The notes beneath the pieces were generated by a model that was given only the letters and a program-made list of their open reading frames with translations, did not search any database and had not been told where the DNA came from. Below are positions 47,509-57,308 of a DNA stretch of 64,000 bases, piece by piece. The position numbers and the translations under genes are program-made. How positions within the stretch are numbered: the first letter of the stretch is position 1; each line of letters starts with the position of its first letter. The DNA is from Parathalassolituus penaei (GTDB lineage: Bacteria > Pseudomonadota > Gammaproteobacteria > Pseudomonadales > Oceanobacteraceae), in contig NZ_JAPNOA010000058.1 in the NCBI RefSeq assembly GCF_026626885.1, forward strand, positions 41,910 through 105,909, in the 5' to 3' direction.

Positions 47509-49857
47509 ATGACTCGCAAATGTAATAACAACCTCAAGATGCGGAGACGCTTACTGATGAATGCTGCACTCCGGGGCCTGCTGGTCACCCTGAGCCTGTT
47601 TTGCTCACTGCTGTTAGGTACGGCGAGCACGATGGCTGATGACGCACCTCCGATGTTTACGATTCCATTATCAAAACTGGTAGGTCAGACGACTCCTCTT
47701 GATCTGCGTGGTGAGCGCACCATTTATCCGGTTTACATTCCGATGTCGGAGCGTCTGAATCTGGATCGGGTGCAATTGCACCTCGAATATGTCAACTCCA
47801 TCAGTCTGGTGGGGGGGCGTTCACAACTTGTTGTACGTTTGAACGAAGATGTTGTTGCTCAATTACCCCTCGATCCCAAACGACCTGAAGGTGTTGCAGA
47901 CATTCGTTTGCCAACCAGTCGCTTCAAACCTGGTTACAACAGAATTACATTTTATGTTGCCCAGCATTACACCCCGATTCTGATTGGTGGTGATAAAACT
48001 CCGGAAGTATCAACCTGTGAAAACCCGGAGGCACCTGAGCTTTGGACTCAGGTTGATACTATCAACTCATATGTACGTTTTGAGGGTGCGCTGGGGACAG
48101 TGAAGCCTCTACTGTCACGGCTTGATAATCTGTTTGATCGTCGCTGGCTGGGCGACTATGAAATGGCAATTGTCACACCATCTTTCCCGGATGCTGATGT
48201 TGCAAAGCTGGGAGCGCTGGTGACTCAAGGTGCTGCGGTGCATCTGGAATACAAACCTCCTATCGTTTCCCATCAGTTGGCTCGCTTTTATAACAATCCG
48301 TCTGACACACGTCTGCGCAATTATCTGTTCCCATATCTTGATCAGAGTACCTTTGGTGGTCGTGATGTCGTGATTATTGGTCGCCAGACCGATTTGCAGC
48401 CACTATTGGGTGCTGAATGGGCGAAAACGGTTGATGGTGCATATCTTGGGGTGTTTGCCCAGGACGAAGACCCTGGCCACTTCATCATGGTGGTATCTGG
48501 TGTTAATGCCGATGATCTGGATGTGGCAGCACGTCTGATTGGTATGATCAACTTTCCGTTGCCTGATCAACCGTATGCCAATTTCAAAGGCTTGAAAGCC
48601 GACCATTTACAGCGTTTTTCCAACACGGCACTGGTTACTCAGAACACGATCTACCGTTTTTATGACTTTGGCTTTAAAACCGTCACCATGCAAGGTGCTG
48701 GCGGTGGCAGCGCGGAACTGGACCTGATGATTCCACCGGATGCCTACGTAGCCGAAACCAGCAATGTCGAAATCAATCTGCATTTTGCTTATGGTGCGGG
48801 CATGCGGGCTGATTCGGTAATGAACCTGTTCGTTAACGGTCGGTTTGAAAACGTTATTCGTTTCAGCGAACTTGATGGCGAGGCGGTTCGTCGTCATACC
48901 ATTACGATTCCGACCCGCTCTTTTAAACCCGGTATGAACAAGCTGACATTTGCTGCGGTAATGACAACGTTCAATTCCGGTGACTGTGAAGTACGTAACG
49001 ATCGTAACCTGTTGTTTACACTATACGACGACTCAACCATCGAAATGTCTGGCCTGGATGACTATGTGCAGATGCCAAACATGCTGCTGATGGCCAACAC
49101 CGGTTATCCCTACACATTCCACGATGACAAGTTACCAACCGTTGTTGGTTTGGGCAGCAATGATTCCACCGTGATGGCAGCATCCTGGACTTTTATGGGC
49201 AAGCTGGCACAGGTATCGACCCATCCGATCAACAATCTCAGTTATCGTATCGGCAGTTATGACAATCTCGGCAGCAATGTAAACCTGATTGCAGTAGGGC
49301 CAGTGAAAACCCTCGACGATAAATTGTTCCAGTTGGCACCACTGAAACTGGGTGAGGAATCCATTCTCGATTTTACTCGCAACAGCCGTGTGGGTGACCA
49401 GTTCCGCTCAACAGAATCACGTTTGTGGATTAACGCTGATGAATACGGTAAAGAGAACATCAACCACGTGTATCCGACACTGGATGGCTACGGTCTGGGT
49501 GAATCGGGTCTGATTATGCAGTTCTCTGGTGATGGGCAGTACGGCGAAACCGTGACACTCCTGACAGCAATGACAGCTGAACATCTCTATGCGACTATCA
49601 AGGAACTCACCACTCCGGAAATCTGGAGTAATGTGCAGGGCGATGTCACGCTCTGGAAAGCCGGTGAGGAAGACGTATATGCCCGCAGTCTCGGTGAGAA
49701 GTATTATCTGGGTCAGCCACGGTTCTCAAATCGTCTGATCTTTCATTTCTCCTCTAACCCTGGACTGTTCATTGGCGTATTGATTGCATTCCTGCTGGTG
49801 CTGGCGTTCTTTATTCGCTGGTTGCTGCAACGTTTCAGGGAAAAACATCATCAATGA
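47509..49857 (+). CDS. bcsB: Cellulose synthase periplasmic subunit BcsB
   Basis: BcsB is a membrane-anchored periplasmic protein that guides the glucan chain leaving BcsA. The 782-residue protein has a signal peptide (about 1-43, ending TASTMADDA). Alternating carbohydrate-binding-like and flavodoxin-like domains follow (GYNRITFYVAQHYT, VVIIGRQTDLQPLLG). A C-terminal membrane helix (about 752-775, GLFIGVLIAFLLVLAFFIRW) closes it. It starts directly after the bcsA stop and overlaps bcsZ by 4 bp. Confidence 0.94.
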   Translation: MTRKCNNNLKMRRRLLMNAALRGLLVTLSLFCSLLLGTASTMADDAPPMFTIPLSKLVGQTTPLDLRGERTIYPVYIPMSERLNLDRVQLHLEYVNSISLVGGRSQLVVRLNEDVVAQLPLDPKRPEGVADIRLPTSRFKPGYNRITFYVAQHYTPILIGGDKTPEVSTCENPEAPELWTQVDTINSYVRFEGALGTVKPLLSRLDNLFDRRWLGDYEMAIVTPSFPDADVAKLGALVTQGAAVHLEYKPPIVSHQLARFYNNPSDTRLRNYLFPYLDQSTFGGRDVVIIGRQTDLQPLLGAEWAKTVDGAYLGVFAQDEDPGHFIMVVSGVNADDLDVAARLIGMINFPLPDQPYANFKGLKADHLQRFSNTALVTQNTIYRFYDFGFKTVTMQGAGGGSAELDLMIPPDAYVAETSNVEINLHFAYGAGMRADSVMNLFVNGRFENVIRFSELDGEAVRRHTITIPTRSFKPGMNKLTFAAVMTTFNSGDCEVRNDRNLLFTLYDDSTIEMSGLDDYVQMPNMLLMANTGYPYTFHDDKLPTVVGLGSNDSTVMAASWTFMGKLAQVSTHPINNLSYRIGSYDNLGSNVNLIAVGPVKTLDDKLFQLAPLKLGEESILDFTRNSRVGDQFRSTESRLWINADEYGKENINHVYPTLDGYGLGESGLIMQFSGDGQYGETVTLLTAMTAEHLYATIKELTTPEIWSNVQGDVTLWKAGEEDVYARSLGEKYYLGQPRFSNRLIFHFSSNPGLFIGVLIAFLLVLAFFIRWLLQRFREKHHQ

Positions 49858-50900
49858 CAGGACTTAAGGGCATCATCGGCTGTGTGCTGGTGGCTTTGTT
49901 AACAGCTTGTGGAGCTGATAAGCCGGCAGCCATGACGGATAACGGCTGGCAGCAGTATCGCAGCCAGTTTGTCAGTACGGATGGCGCGGTATTGGACACT
50001 GGTAACAAAAACATCAGCCATAGTGAGGGGCAGGGGTACGCCATGATGATGGCGGTGGCCTGGGGAGATGAAGCAGGTTTTCATACACTATGGCAATGGA
50101 CTCGCTCGCACCTGCAGGTGCGAGACGATTATCTCTTTGCCTGGAGTTGGACACCGCAGGAAGGGGTGCAAGACAAAAACAATGCTACCGATGGTGATTT
50201 GTTAATTGCCTGGGCTCTGTATCAGGCTGGGCGTGCCTGGGGTAACGATGAATACACTGCATTGGCGCGTAATATCGTGGCAGATATCCGCCGATTGCTG
50301 GTGAAAACGGTTGGTAACAACACAGTGTTGTTACCCGGAGCCGAAGGTTTCAGTAGTGACGACCTGACACAGATCAATCTTGCGTATTGGGTTTATCCAG
50401 CGCTTGAGGATATTGCAACCGCTACTGCTGATCCTCTCTGGCGAGAACTGATAGCGTCGGGTAAGCGCCTGACGCATCAGGTCAGTCAGGGGAGTTGGGC
50501 GTTGCCACCAGATTGGGTTGATTTGCCAGCCGGTAAAGAACCGGTAATGGCTGCCAATCGGCCTCCTCGCTTTGGCTATGAAGCTGTGCGCATACCTCTG
50601 TATCTGGTGTGGTCTGGTGACTACGATGAATCCGTTGTCAGTAACAGTGCCCGTTTTTGGGAAACCACCAGTAAAACAGGCGTGATGCCAGCCTGGGTGG
50701 ATTTGCAGAATGGTAGTCGTGCAGAGTACCCGGCACCGGCCGGTTTCCGTGCCGTATGGGAGCTGACTGAAAAAGCCCTGGGCAAGAACACGACGGGTGG
50801 GGTGGCCATGATATCGGCAGATCTCAACGGGCAGGATTATTACTCGGCCAGCTTGACACTGTTATCACGCATGGCAATGCAGGAACGATTCTCACGATGA
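49854..50900 (+). CDS. bcsZ: Cellulase BcsZ (GH8), predicted lipoprotein
   Basis: BcsZ is a periplasmic endo-1,4-glucanase that trims cellulose during secretion. The 348-residue protein is a glycoside hydrolase family 8 enzyme. SHSEGQGYAMMMAV holds the likely acid Glu, and NNATDGDLLIAWAL a catalytic Asp. Trp/Tyr-rich segments include FAWSW and LAYWVYPAL. Its signal peptide ends in LLTAC, a lipobox, so the enzyme appears to be lipid-anchored rather than free. It overlaps bcsB and bcsC by ATGA on both sides. Confidence 0.94.
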   Translation: MTGLKGIIGCVLVALLTACGADKPAAMTDNGWQQYRSQFVSTDGAVLDTGNKNISHSEGQGYAMMMAVAWGDEAGFHTLWQWTRSHLQVRDDYLFAWSWTPQEGVQDKNNATDGDLLIAWALYQAGRAWGNDEYTALARNIVADIRRLLVKTVGNNTVLLPGAEGFSSDDLTQINLAYWVYPALEDIATATADPLWRELIASGKRLTHQVSQGSWALPPDWVDLPAGKEPVMAANRPPRFGYEAVRIPLYLVWSGDYDESVVSNSARFWETTSKTGVMPAWVDLQNGSRAEYPAPAGFRAVWELTEKALGKNTTGGVAMISADLNGQDYYSASLTLLSRMAMQERFSR

Positions 50901-53491
50901 ATACAGGAAAGCATACTCATCGCCGCACCTTGTTATCCCTGTTGATGGGATTGGGAACCGCTGGCGTCTTGCTTGATTCTATCCCCGCTCAGGCCGAAGT
51001 TGATGGCACCGAGACCCAGGCGTTGCCTAATTTGCAGGATGAAGTGATGGAGTCGCGTGCGGCTCGTCAGAGTAATCTGATTGGTAATGAAATTCCGACG
51101 TTGGATACCCAGGCTCCAGTCACAGCAGTGCCAGCCACGACTACACCAAGGGTACAAGCCAGCAAGGGATCTGTTTCCAATCCGGTGTCAGAAGCGCTTG
51201 GTAGAGAAGAATTGCGTTTGTGGCAATGGATGCGTCTGACTGAGTATGACAAGGTAGAAAAACGCATTGCAGAACTCAAGATGGAATCTCCGTCATGGAA
51301 TCCACCTGCCAAGATGATCGAGTTGCTGGATGACAACCGTAATCGTAAACAGCTGGAACGTGCCAAAGCCACTTCCAATTGGGCAGCGATTCAGAAAATG
51401 GCTCAGGAACAACCGTCGTATTTTAATTGCGAAAAATACTACAATCTCTGGAGCCTGGCTGATGCCTACGACGCCAGTGGTGACAAAGACGCGGTTGAAC
51501 GCGTTTACAGCAATATCATGAATACCTGTGCCAGTGACAACGTGCGCCTGCAGACCTTTCAGCGAGCGCAACTGCAACTGGATCCCCCCACACTGGAATC
51601 CATGCTGGCCCGTGAGCAACAACGTAGCAGTAACCGCATGAGCAAACGTTCATTGGCTGAGATTGAAGCCAATATGACCCGTTCACGTGTGTTAATTGCT
51701 GCTCGCGAAGGTAATGATGCGATTGTCCTGTCTTTGATTCCGGATCTGGCAAGTAAAGTAACTGCCGACCAGGATGCCGGTTTTGCTATGATTTTCGGCT
51801 GGGCCGAATTCCGGGCTTCCAATATGACGGAAGCCGAGCGCTGGTTCCGGCTGGCCAACCAGTGGAAGCCGTCATCGGAGTCTATAAAGGCTATGGCCAA
51901 CCTGTATTCCAGTACAGGACGACTGGACGAAGCTGAATCCCTGGCGCGTACCGATTTGCGTGACCCAACGATGAGAGATTTGCTTGGCAGCATCCTGACA
52001 CAACGTGCGCTGACAGCCTTTAACGAGGAAAACTACGAAGCAACCCTCAAGTATTTTGATGAAGCTGATCAATACACACCACGCAGTCTTGACGACGAAG
52101 CTGTTTATGGCTGGTCGGCTTATCACCTGGGACAATACGACAAGTCATCAGTAGCCTTCGAGAAAGCTTACAAGGACGATCCGCAACCAGATGTGGCAGA
52201 AGGTCTGTACTACAGCCTGAAAGAAACCGACATGTCACGGCTGGAGCGCACTGCTCGTGAAGAACAGGGGCCATTAAAAGAAATCCTGGAGACCCGCTCC
52301 AGTGAAGAAGCCTACAACGCCGGTGATTACCACAAGGCTTATGCCAAGGCACCGGAAAAGTATCCTGGTCTGTCCGGTATCAACTCGCCAGCGCTGTTAG
52401 GTGGTCTGTTGTTCCACTTCCGTTCAGGCGACAGTGGCCTGAGTCAGCTTGATACTCAACGTGTACCGATTCTGGCTGTTGAAGGTGGCTACAGCAGCCA
52501 TCGTGCTTCGCTGGAGCTGTCTGGTATCAGTCTCAGTGCCGGTAACATGAGTGAGTCGGAAGTTGTTGGTTCCTACCCTGGTCTGGATCAGAGCTATCAA
52601 TACGAACCCACGACTGAACTGAGTAATGGTACCGAGATTCTGTTTGGTTATCGTTATGACGGCAGCATCGCTCCATATCTGCACTTTGGCCAAACCCCAA
52701 GCAAGGGGGCGCTGGGGGCTCGTACTCAGGGAGATCTTGGCCTTGATTACCGCATGACACGTGGCTCGCTGAAACTGGAAATGTTCAGACACCCGGTGAA
52801 GGAATCTATCTTGTCCTACACTGGTGCTTACGATCCATACAGCGGTGTTGCCTGGGGGGGGGTCGACGCCAGTGGTTTCCTCGCCAGTACCTATCTGAAT
52901 CTGAAAGACGATATGGGCATGTCAGTGGCCATCAAGAATGCCAGTTACACCGGTACCATGGTGGCTGATAACAAAATGATGGAGTTCAGTGCTGGAGCCA
53001 AAAAAATCTGGACCTCAGATACCTGGGACGAATTGAGTATTGGCCCCAATTTCACCTTCCAGCGTTTTGACGAAAACCTGTCGAAGTTTACCCTCGGCCA
53101 TGGTGGTTACTTCAGTCCGCAGCAGCTTTTCAAATACGGCGGAACGGCCAGTGCCATCAGTGGTGATCTGGGTGATTTTGTAGTTGCCGGCAAGATGGAT
53201 CTGGGGTTCCAGCAACACAAGCAGAACTGTTCGCCCTTACTGCCATTGAGCAGTACCAACTGCTCGGAGTTGTATCTGGAAAGTACTGGCTCTGGTATGT
53301 ACATGGGACTGGAATTGATGGGAATGGTGCAAGCGGATACCAATGCCCAGATTGGTGGTGGTATGTTTTACGGTATGTCGCCGGAGTTTAATGAGTTCGG
53401 ATTTATGCTGGCGTTCCGCCTGACCATGGAAAAACGCAAGTCGGTAGTACGTGCGGATTTACCAGACTGGATTACCCGGGTTCATCAGTAA
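50897..53491 (+). CDS. bcsC: Cellulose export protein BcsC (short form)
   Basis: BcsC carries cellulose across the outer membrane. The 864-residue protein has a signal peptide (about 1-33), then a helical TPR region (about 95-470, e.g. AYDASGDKDAVERVYSNIM and AFNEENYEATLKYFDEAD). A C-terminal beta-barrel (about 500-864) is of the BcsC_C type (VEGGYSSHRASLELSG, GGGMFYGMSPEFNEFGFML). E. coli BcsC is near 1150 residues, so this one has fewer TPRs. It is the last gene of the bcs operon; a composite repeat begins 24 bp past its stop. Confidence 0.88.
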   Translation: MNTGKHTHRRTLLSLLMGLGTAGVLLDSIPAQAEVDGTETQALPNLQDEVMESRAARQSNLIGNEIPTLDTQAPVTAVPATTTPRVQASKGSVSNPVSEALGREELRLWQWMRLTEYDKVEKRIAELKMESPSWNPPAKMIELLDDNRNRKQLERAKATSNWAAIQKMAQEQPSYFNCEKYYNLWSLADAYDASGDKDAVERVYSNIMNTCASDNVRLQTFQRAQLQLDPPTLESMLAREQQRSSNRMSKRSLAEIEANMTRSRVLIAAREGNDAIVLSLIPDLASKVTADQDAGFAMIFGWAEFRASNMTEAERWFRLANQWKPSSESIKAMANLYSSTGRLDEAESLARTDLRDPTMRDLLGSILTQRALTAFNEENYEATLKYFDEADQYTPRSLDDEAVYGWSAYHLGQYDKSSVAFEKAYKDDPQPDVAEGLYYSLKETDMSRLERTAREEQGPLKEILETRSSEEAYNAGDYHKAYAKAPEKYPGLSGINSPALLGGLLFHFRSGDSGLSQLDTQRVPILAVEGGYSSHRASLELSGISLSAGNMSESEVVGSYPGLDQSYQYEPTTELSNGTEILFGYRYDGSIAPYLHFGQTPSKGALGARTQGDLGLDYRMTRGSLKLEMFRHPVKESILSYTGAYDPYSGVAWGGVDASGFLASTYLNLKDDMGMSVAIKNASYTGTMVADNKMMEFSAGAKKIWTSDTWDELSIGPNFTFQRFDENLSKFTLGHGGYFSPQQLFKYGGTASAISGDLGDFVVAGKMDLGFQQHKQNCSPLLPLSSTNCSELYLESTGSGMYMGLELMGMVQADTNAQIGGGMFYGMSPEFNEFGFMLAFRLTMEKRKSVVRADLPDWITRVHQ

Positions 53492-53515
53492 CCCGAATCT
53501 GCTTGTTAACTGGCC

Positions 53516-54200
53516 GGGCCGCAATCGGATCTGACGTCTGGCGCTTTGCGTCTCTCGGCTTGTTAATTTGCCAGGCTGCTTGCCCTCTTGGGGGACCTTG
53601 TCCCCCGGCCGGGTCGGCCGTTGCGGTGAATCCCGGCTCGCCCAGATGGGCATTCTGCGGCCAGCTGCGCTGGGTTAAATCGGTGTTGATTGATACTGGT
53701 CGTTTGGCGTCCGACGGCTACTCGGCTTGTTAATTTGCCAGGCTGCTTGCCCTCTTGGGGGACCTTGTCCCCCGGCCGGGCGGGCCTCCCCCTGCTTTTG
53801 CCCGACTGGGCTCGTTTATCCGGTTTTCCCCGACAACGGCTTTTCGACCACGACCCGATGGCACGTCCCTGTGCCAACGGGTCTGGCGGGGCATCCATGC
53901 CCCGGCCGGGTCGGCCGTTGCGGTGAATCCCGGCTCGCCCAGATGGGCATTCTGCGGCCAGCTGCGCTGGGTGAAGCCGATGTTGATTGATACTGTTCGC
54001 CCGACGCCCGACGCCCGACGCCCGACGCCCGACGCCTGACGCCTGACGCCCGACGCCCGACGCCCGACGCCCGACGCCCGACGCCCGACGCCCGACGCCC
54101 GACGCCCGACGCCCGACGCCCGACGCCCGACGCCTGACGCCTGACGCCCGACGCCCGACGCCTGACGCCTGACGCCTGACGCCCGATTCGAACGCGGCCC
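53516..54200. mobile_element. Composite repeat element, complete copy C with terminal inverted repeats
   Basis: This 685-bp non-coding element is bounded by 16-bp inverted repeats. The left end is GGGCCGCAATCGGATC (53516-53531) and the right end is the complement of GGGCCGCGTTCGAATC (54185-54200). Inside, in order, are degenerate heptamers (CGTCTGGCG), core C1 (53554-53674, short form), GTTGATTGATACTG, degenerate heptamers (GTTTGGCGTCCGAC), core C2 (53721-53971, long form), GTTGATTGATACTG again, and a 27-unit array. It separates bcsC from the convergent methyltransferase gene. No transposase is encoded. Confidence 0.75.
53999..54186 (+). repeat. Heptamer array C: 27 units of GCC(C/T)GAC
   Basis: Twenty-seven tandem 7-bp units lie here, the last missing one base. 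Twenty are GCCCGAC and seven are GCCTGAC (units 6, 7, 20, 21 and 24-26). The variants sit in blocks, as expected from duplication of short runs. The array forms the right arm of element C. Confidence 0.95.
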
Positions 54201-54205
54201 GACGC

Positions 54206-56272
54206 TTACAATTTGCGGGCGTAGAACTGGTACATACCGGCAAACAAATCGGGCTTGTGGCTCTCCAGTTCGGCCCACTCCGCTGGGCTGAGATCACCAG
54301 GGCGCTGCTGCTGTTTCTGCGGCTGCGTGTTGTGCTGGTCTGGTGCCAGCATCCCAACCCATTGTAATCCTGCCTGTTCAAGCCAGCTTTCGATGGCGGA
54401 GATATCAAACAACCATTCCTGTTCATGACAGAGCAAATCGCGACAGGCACTGAGGCTGTAGAAATCCGGAGCGCTGAGTATTTGCTGCCAGTGTTGCTGG
54501 TCTTGTAGCAGGTGGCCACGTAATTTGCGCAGGCTGGCATCGGTGCTCGGCAAGGGTTTTAACTGCTCGCGCAGTTCGGTAATACGGCGCCGGGCAGTAC
54601 GGCTGTAAAGCGCGATCTTGATCAACCCTCCGGGCGCCAGCACGGCAGACAGGGCTTTTAAACCCGCCAGCGGGTTGTCCATGTGGTGCAACACGCCGGA
54701 ACATTCAATTACATCAAAGTGGCGACCCAGCTGACCAATTTCCAGCAGATCCCCTTGTTGCCAGTTCACCGACTGCTGTAACCGTTCTGCCTGCAAACGG
54801 CCCCAGGCCAGTGCCTGATGACTAAGGTCTACCGCAGTAATGGCCAGCGGCGTGAAATATCGAGCCAGACGCAGGGCATGACGGCCGGTTCCACAACCGG
54901 CAACCAGCATTTGCAGCGGCTTGTGTTGTTGTTCCGGATGCCAGTCGGCCAGCGCTTGCGGGAAATGATGGCGCAGGGTATCTGGGTAAGACGACACCTG
55001 CCAGGTGCCGGTATCGGTCCAGCGCGGGTACGGATGCTGGTTATACTGCGCCTGCACCCGGCAGGACACTTCGTCGGTAACCGCCGCAAACGAAGGTATG
55101 CGGATAGCCTGTTCCTGCAAGGCTTGCTGCTCAGCCAGTTCGTCCAGAACCCGTTGACGCAGGGTTTCCGGCCACAACAACCAGTCGATTCGGCTGGAGG
55201 CCAGGGCTTCACCCAGACTGCTGCGAGCCAGTGGCCGATACATCAGAAACAGCGCGGTGACGGCAGCAATGGCGCGCTGCTGTTCCTGATGGTCATTGGC
55301 ATTGGTATCACTGATATCAAGCTGGATCAGCTTCAGGCACAGCATTTCCAAAGACTGTAACAAGCCGGTTTCGCGGTTGCTCTCAAACCAGGCACCTTCG
55401 TTCAGGCGGGTTTGCCAACCGATGTTGATCACCAGCACCAGCAATGCCTGAGGAATCGCCAGGCTGGTGGTACAGCTGCCCAGAATGCTGGCGCGCAGTC
55501 GGGTTAACAGATTCTCCAGACCAGCATCGGCCAGTAACAGATAACGCAGGGCTGTTTGCAGCAGCGGGTTATCCGCCAGCCACTCAACCGTCAGGTTGCT
55601 GTTTTCCTGAAACTGATGGTGCAGCAGCGATTGCGTCAGGCTGCGTAATTGCGCTGTATCGATGTCTGGCCATTGCAGATATTCCTGAAGGTCTTGTGCC
55701 AGATCCGGCAAATAATAATCCGCACTGATAACGTTGGCTGCCATCAGCAAACGGCTGCGTAACAGCAAATCATCACGACGGGTACGGAGCAGCTCGCGGT
55801 ATTCCTCAAATGCTTCAACCGTACGACCTTGTAACCAATGCACGTGTGCCAGATACACCGGCGCGCGGGTAGACACTCGCGAAATCTTGCTGGAGCGGCT
55901 GAAATATTGCTCGGCATCGGCCAAGTGTTTCTGTTCCAGCGCCAGCAAACCGGCGGTGTACAACAGACTGGCGCTATCAGGCTTGATGGCCAGACCACGA
56001 TTGATCCATTGCCAGGCTTGGCCAATATGACCCTGACGCAGACGAATCCGCGCACGCAGGTTCAGCAAGGGCAGATAACGGCATTCGTTATCATCGCCCG
56101 CCAGGCGCGCAGCCTGTTCCAGCAGCAACGGACTGGCATTGTCGTTGGCCTGGCGATACAGCTCGGCTGCTGCCAGCCAGATGTCTTTCCATTCACGCGC
56201 CGAACGGTTGGCGAGATCGGAGTCAGCGGGAATCGGCGCATTGGCGCGTAAAAGAGCACTGGCCATGGGCAT
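54206..56272 (-). CDS. TPR-containing SAM methyltransferase, probably flagellum-linked
   Basis: This is a 688-residue cytosolic protein. The first half is helical with TPR-like repeats (about 50-190, e.g. LNLRARIRLRQGHIGQAWQW, AGLLALEQKHLADAEQYF). The second half is a class I methyltransferase with the SAM loop MLVAGCGTGRHALRLA, AVDLSHQALAWG, DVIECSGVLHHMDNPLAGL and GGLIKIALYS. QYNQHPYPRW just before the domain is typical of this family. It lies next to fliS and has a sigma-54 promoter, so it is likely co-expressed with flagella and may methylate flagellin or its glycans (inference). Its 3' end abuts the composite repeat. Confidence 0.8.
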   Translation of the reverse strand: MPMASALLRANAPIPADSDLANRSAREWKDIWLAAAELYRQANDNASPLLLEQAARLAGDDNECRYLPLLNLRARIRLRQGHIGQAWQWINRGLAIKPDSASLLYTAGLLALEQKHLADAEQYFSRSSKISRVSTRAPVYLAHVHWLQGRTVEAFEEYRELLRTRRDDLLLRSRLLMAANVISADYYLPDLAQDLQEYLQWPDIDTAQLRSLTQSLLHHQFQENSNLTVEWLADNPLLQTALRYLLLADAGLENLLTRLRASILGSCTTSLAIPQALLVLVINIGWQTRLNEGAWFESNRETGLLQSLEMLCLKLIQLDISDTNANDHQEQQRAIAAVTALFLMYRPLARSSLGEALASSRIDWLLWPETLRQRVLDELAEQQALQEQAIRIPSFAAVTDEVSCRVQAQYNQHPYPRWTDTGTWQVSSYPDTLRHHFPQALADWHPEQQHKPLQMLVAGCGTGRHALRLARYFTPLAITAVDLSHQALAWGRLQAERLQQSVNWQQGDLLEIGQLGRHFDVIECSGVLHHMDNPLAGLKALSAVLAPGGLIKIALYSRTARRRITELREQLKPLPSTDASLRKLRGHLLQDQQHWQQILSAPDFYSLSACRDLLCHEQEWLFDISAIESWLEQAGLQWVGMLAPDQHNTQPQKQQQRPGDLSPAEWAELESHKPDLFAGMYQFYARKL

Positions 56273-56307
56273 ACCTATTTATTCTGACAAGGTTGATCCC
56301 GTTGTTG

Positions 56308-56323
56308 AGCATTCTTTGTGCCA
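56308..56323 (-). promoter_or_regulatory. Sigma-54 promoter of the TPR-methyltransferase
   Basis: On the minus strand TGGCAC-AAAGA-ATGCT matches the RpoN consensus TGGCAC-N5-TTGCW with one mismatch and the exact GG-N10-GC spacing. It ends 36 bp upstream of the gene start. Confidence 0.7.
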
Positions 56324-56436
56324 TTTTCTAAAGTACTGAAATATATGAGTTTTTATGAAGCCAACGGCAATATGCCGACGGTTGTACAGGCAAATGAGCG
56401 GACAAAACATGCCGCTGTGCGGCAATTGCCACTGAT

Positions 56437-56452
56437 CGGGTAAAGCTTTGCC
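56437..56452 (+). promoter_or_regulatory. Weak sigma-54-like site upstream of fliS
   Basis: CGGGTAAAGCTTTGCC has GG-N10-GC spacing and a good -12 half (TTTGC), but a poor -24 half. A perfect TGCCGC-TGT-GCGGCA hairpin lies just upstream (56410-56424). Position 58 bp before fliS is suitable. Confidence 0.3.
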
Positions 56453-56508
56453 AACAGGCGCCGATAACACTATTGAGACGTTCAAGGCCCAGTACAGGAG
56501 CAGTCAAC

Positions 56509-56967
56509 ATGTATCATTCCGGTGCCAATCAGTACCAGAAGGTTAATTCCACCTCCGAAATCATGGATGCCGATCCGCATCGCCTGATCCAGATTCTGAT
56601 GGAGGCATCACTGACCCGCATGGCGCAGGCCAAGGGGGCAATCGAGCGTGGTGATATGGTCACCAAAGCCAACTTGCTGGGGCGGGTGATGGAAATCATC
56701 AGTGCCTTGCAATCCAGCCTCAATCACAGCCAGGGTGGCGATCTCGCCAGTAATCTTGAGCGTTTGTACGACTATATGAACCGGCGTTTGCTACAGGCGA
56801 CCAGCGCCAACGATATCGATCTGGTCGACGAGGTAATGTCGCTGATGATGGAAATCAAACGTGGCTGGGATGGTATCCGTGAGGAATATCTGCGAGGGCA
56901 GAATCCTGCTGAAATGGTGAAAAGCGGTGATGCAACTTTTCTTGGTGGTGGTCATTTATCGGCCTGA
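56509..56967 (+). CDS. fliS: Flagellin export chaperone FliS
   Basis: FliS binds newly made flagellin in the cytosol and prevents early polymerisation. The 152-residue protein has the family N-terminus (YQKVNSTSEIMDADPHRLIQ), the central LIQILMEASLTRMAQAKGAIERGD region, and helices with LYDYMNRRLLQATSANDIDLVDEV. The start is ATG 56509 behind CAGGAG. Normally it follows fliD; here its upstream neighbour is a divergent methyltransferase gene, and neither fliC nor fliD is in the window. Confidence 0.93.
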   Translation: MYHSGANQYQKVNSTSEIMDADPHRLIQILMEASLTRMAQAKGAIERGDMVTKANLLGRVMEIISALQSSLNHSQGGDLASNLERLYDYMNRRLLQATSANDIDLVDEVMSLMMEIKRGWDGIREEYLRGQNPAEMVKSGDATFLGGGHLSA

Positions 56968-57308
56968 ATCCGAAGTGTAAAGGCTCGACAGGAATGTCAG
57001 TTATCGGGATTTTCTGTATACATTTGATGGATTGTCAGACATGTTGTTTCGGGATAGTCTGGTTCAAATTATAAAATTGTCGGATTTGCAGAAAAATATG
57101 TCATTAGTTTGACAGTCTGTGAATAAGCGACTTAACTGATCAAGCACAGGTCACGGAAGACAAGACTATCAGTGCTGGGCTGTGGCGATGGGCAGCGTTA
57201 TGTAATGAAGAACGCCGTATCGGGTTCTTCTAAAGTGCCAGGTTACAGGCTTCAATTTCCGAAACAGGTTTCTGGCAGCTATCAGCTGCTTAAAAAGGAA
57301 GGCGGGCG
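56968..57308. other. Intergenic region upstream of fleQ
   Basis: This is a 341-bp AT-richer gap. A TTGACA (57109-57114) with 17-bp spacing to TTAACT (57132-57137) is a possible sigma-70 promoter for fleQ. No gene or terminator stands out. Confidence 0.35.

Noticed and set aside
53563-54540. Minus-strand frames with SGVGRRA repeats running into the methyltransferase gene
   Set aside because: Same cause as above: array GCCCGAC/GCCTGAC read on the other strand. The methyltransferase in the proper frame is clearly the real gene.
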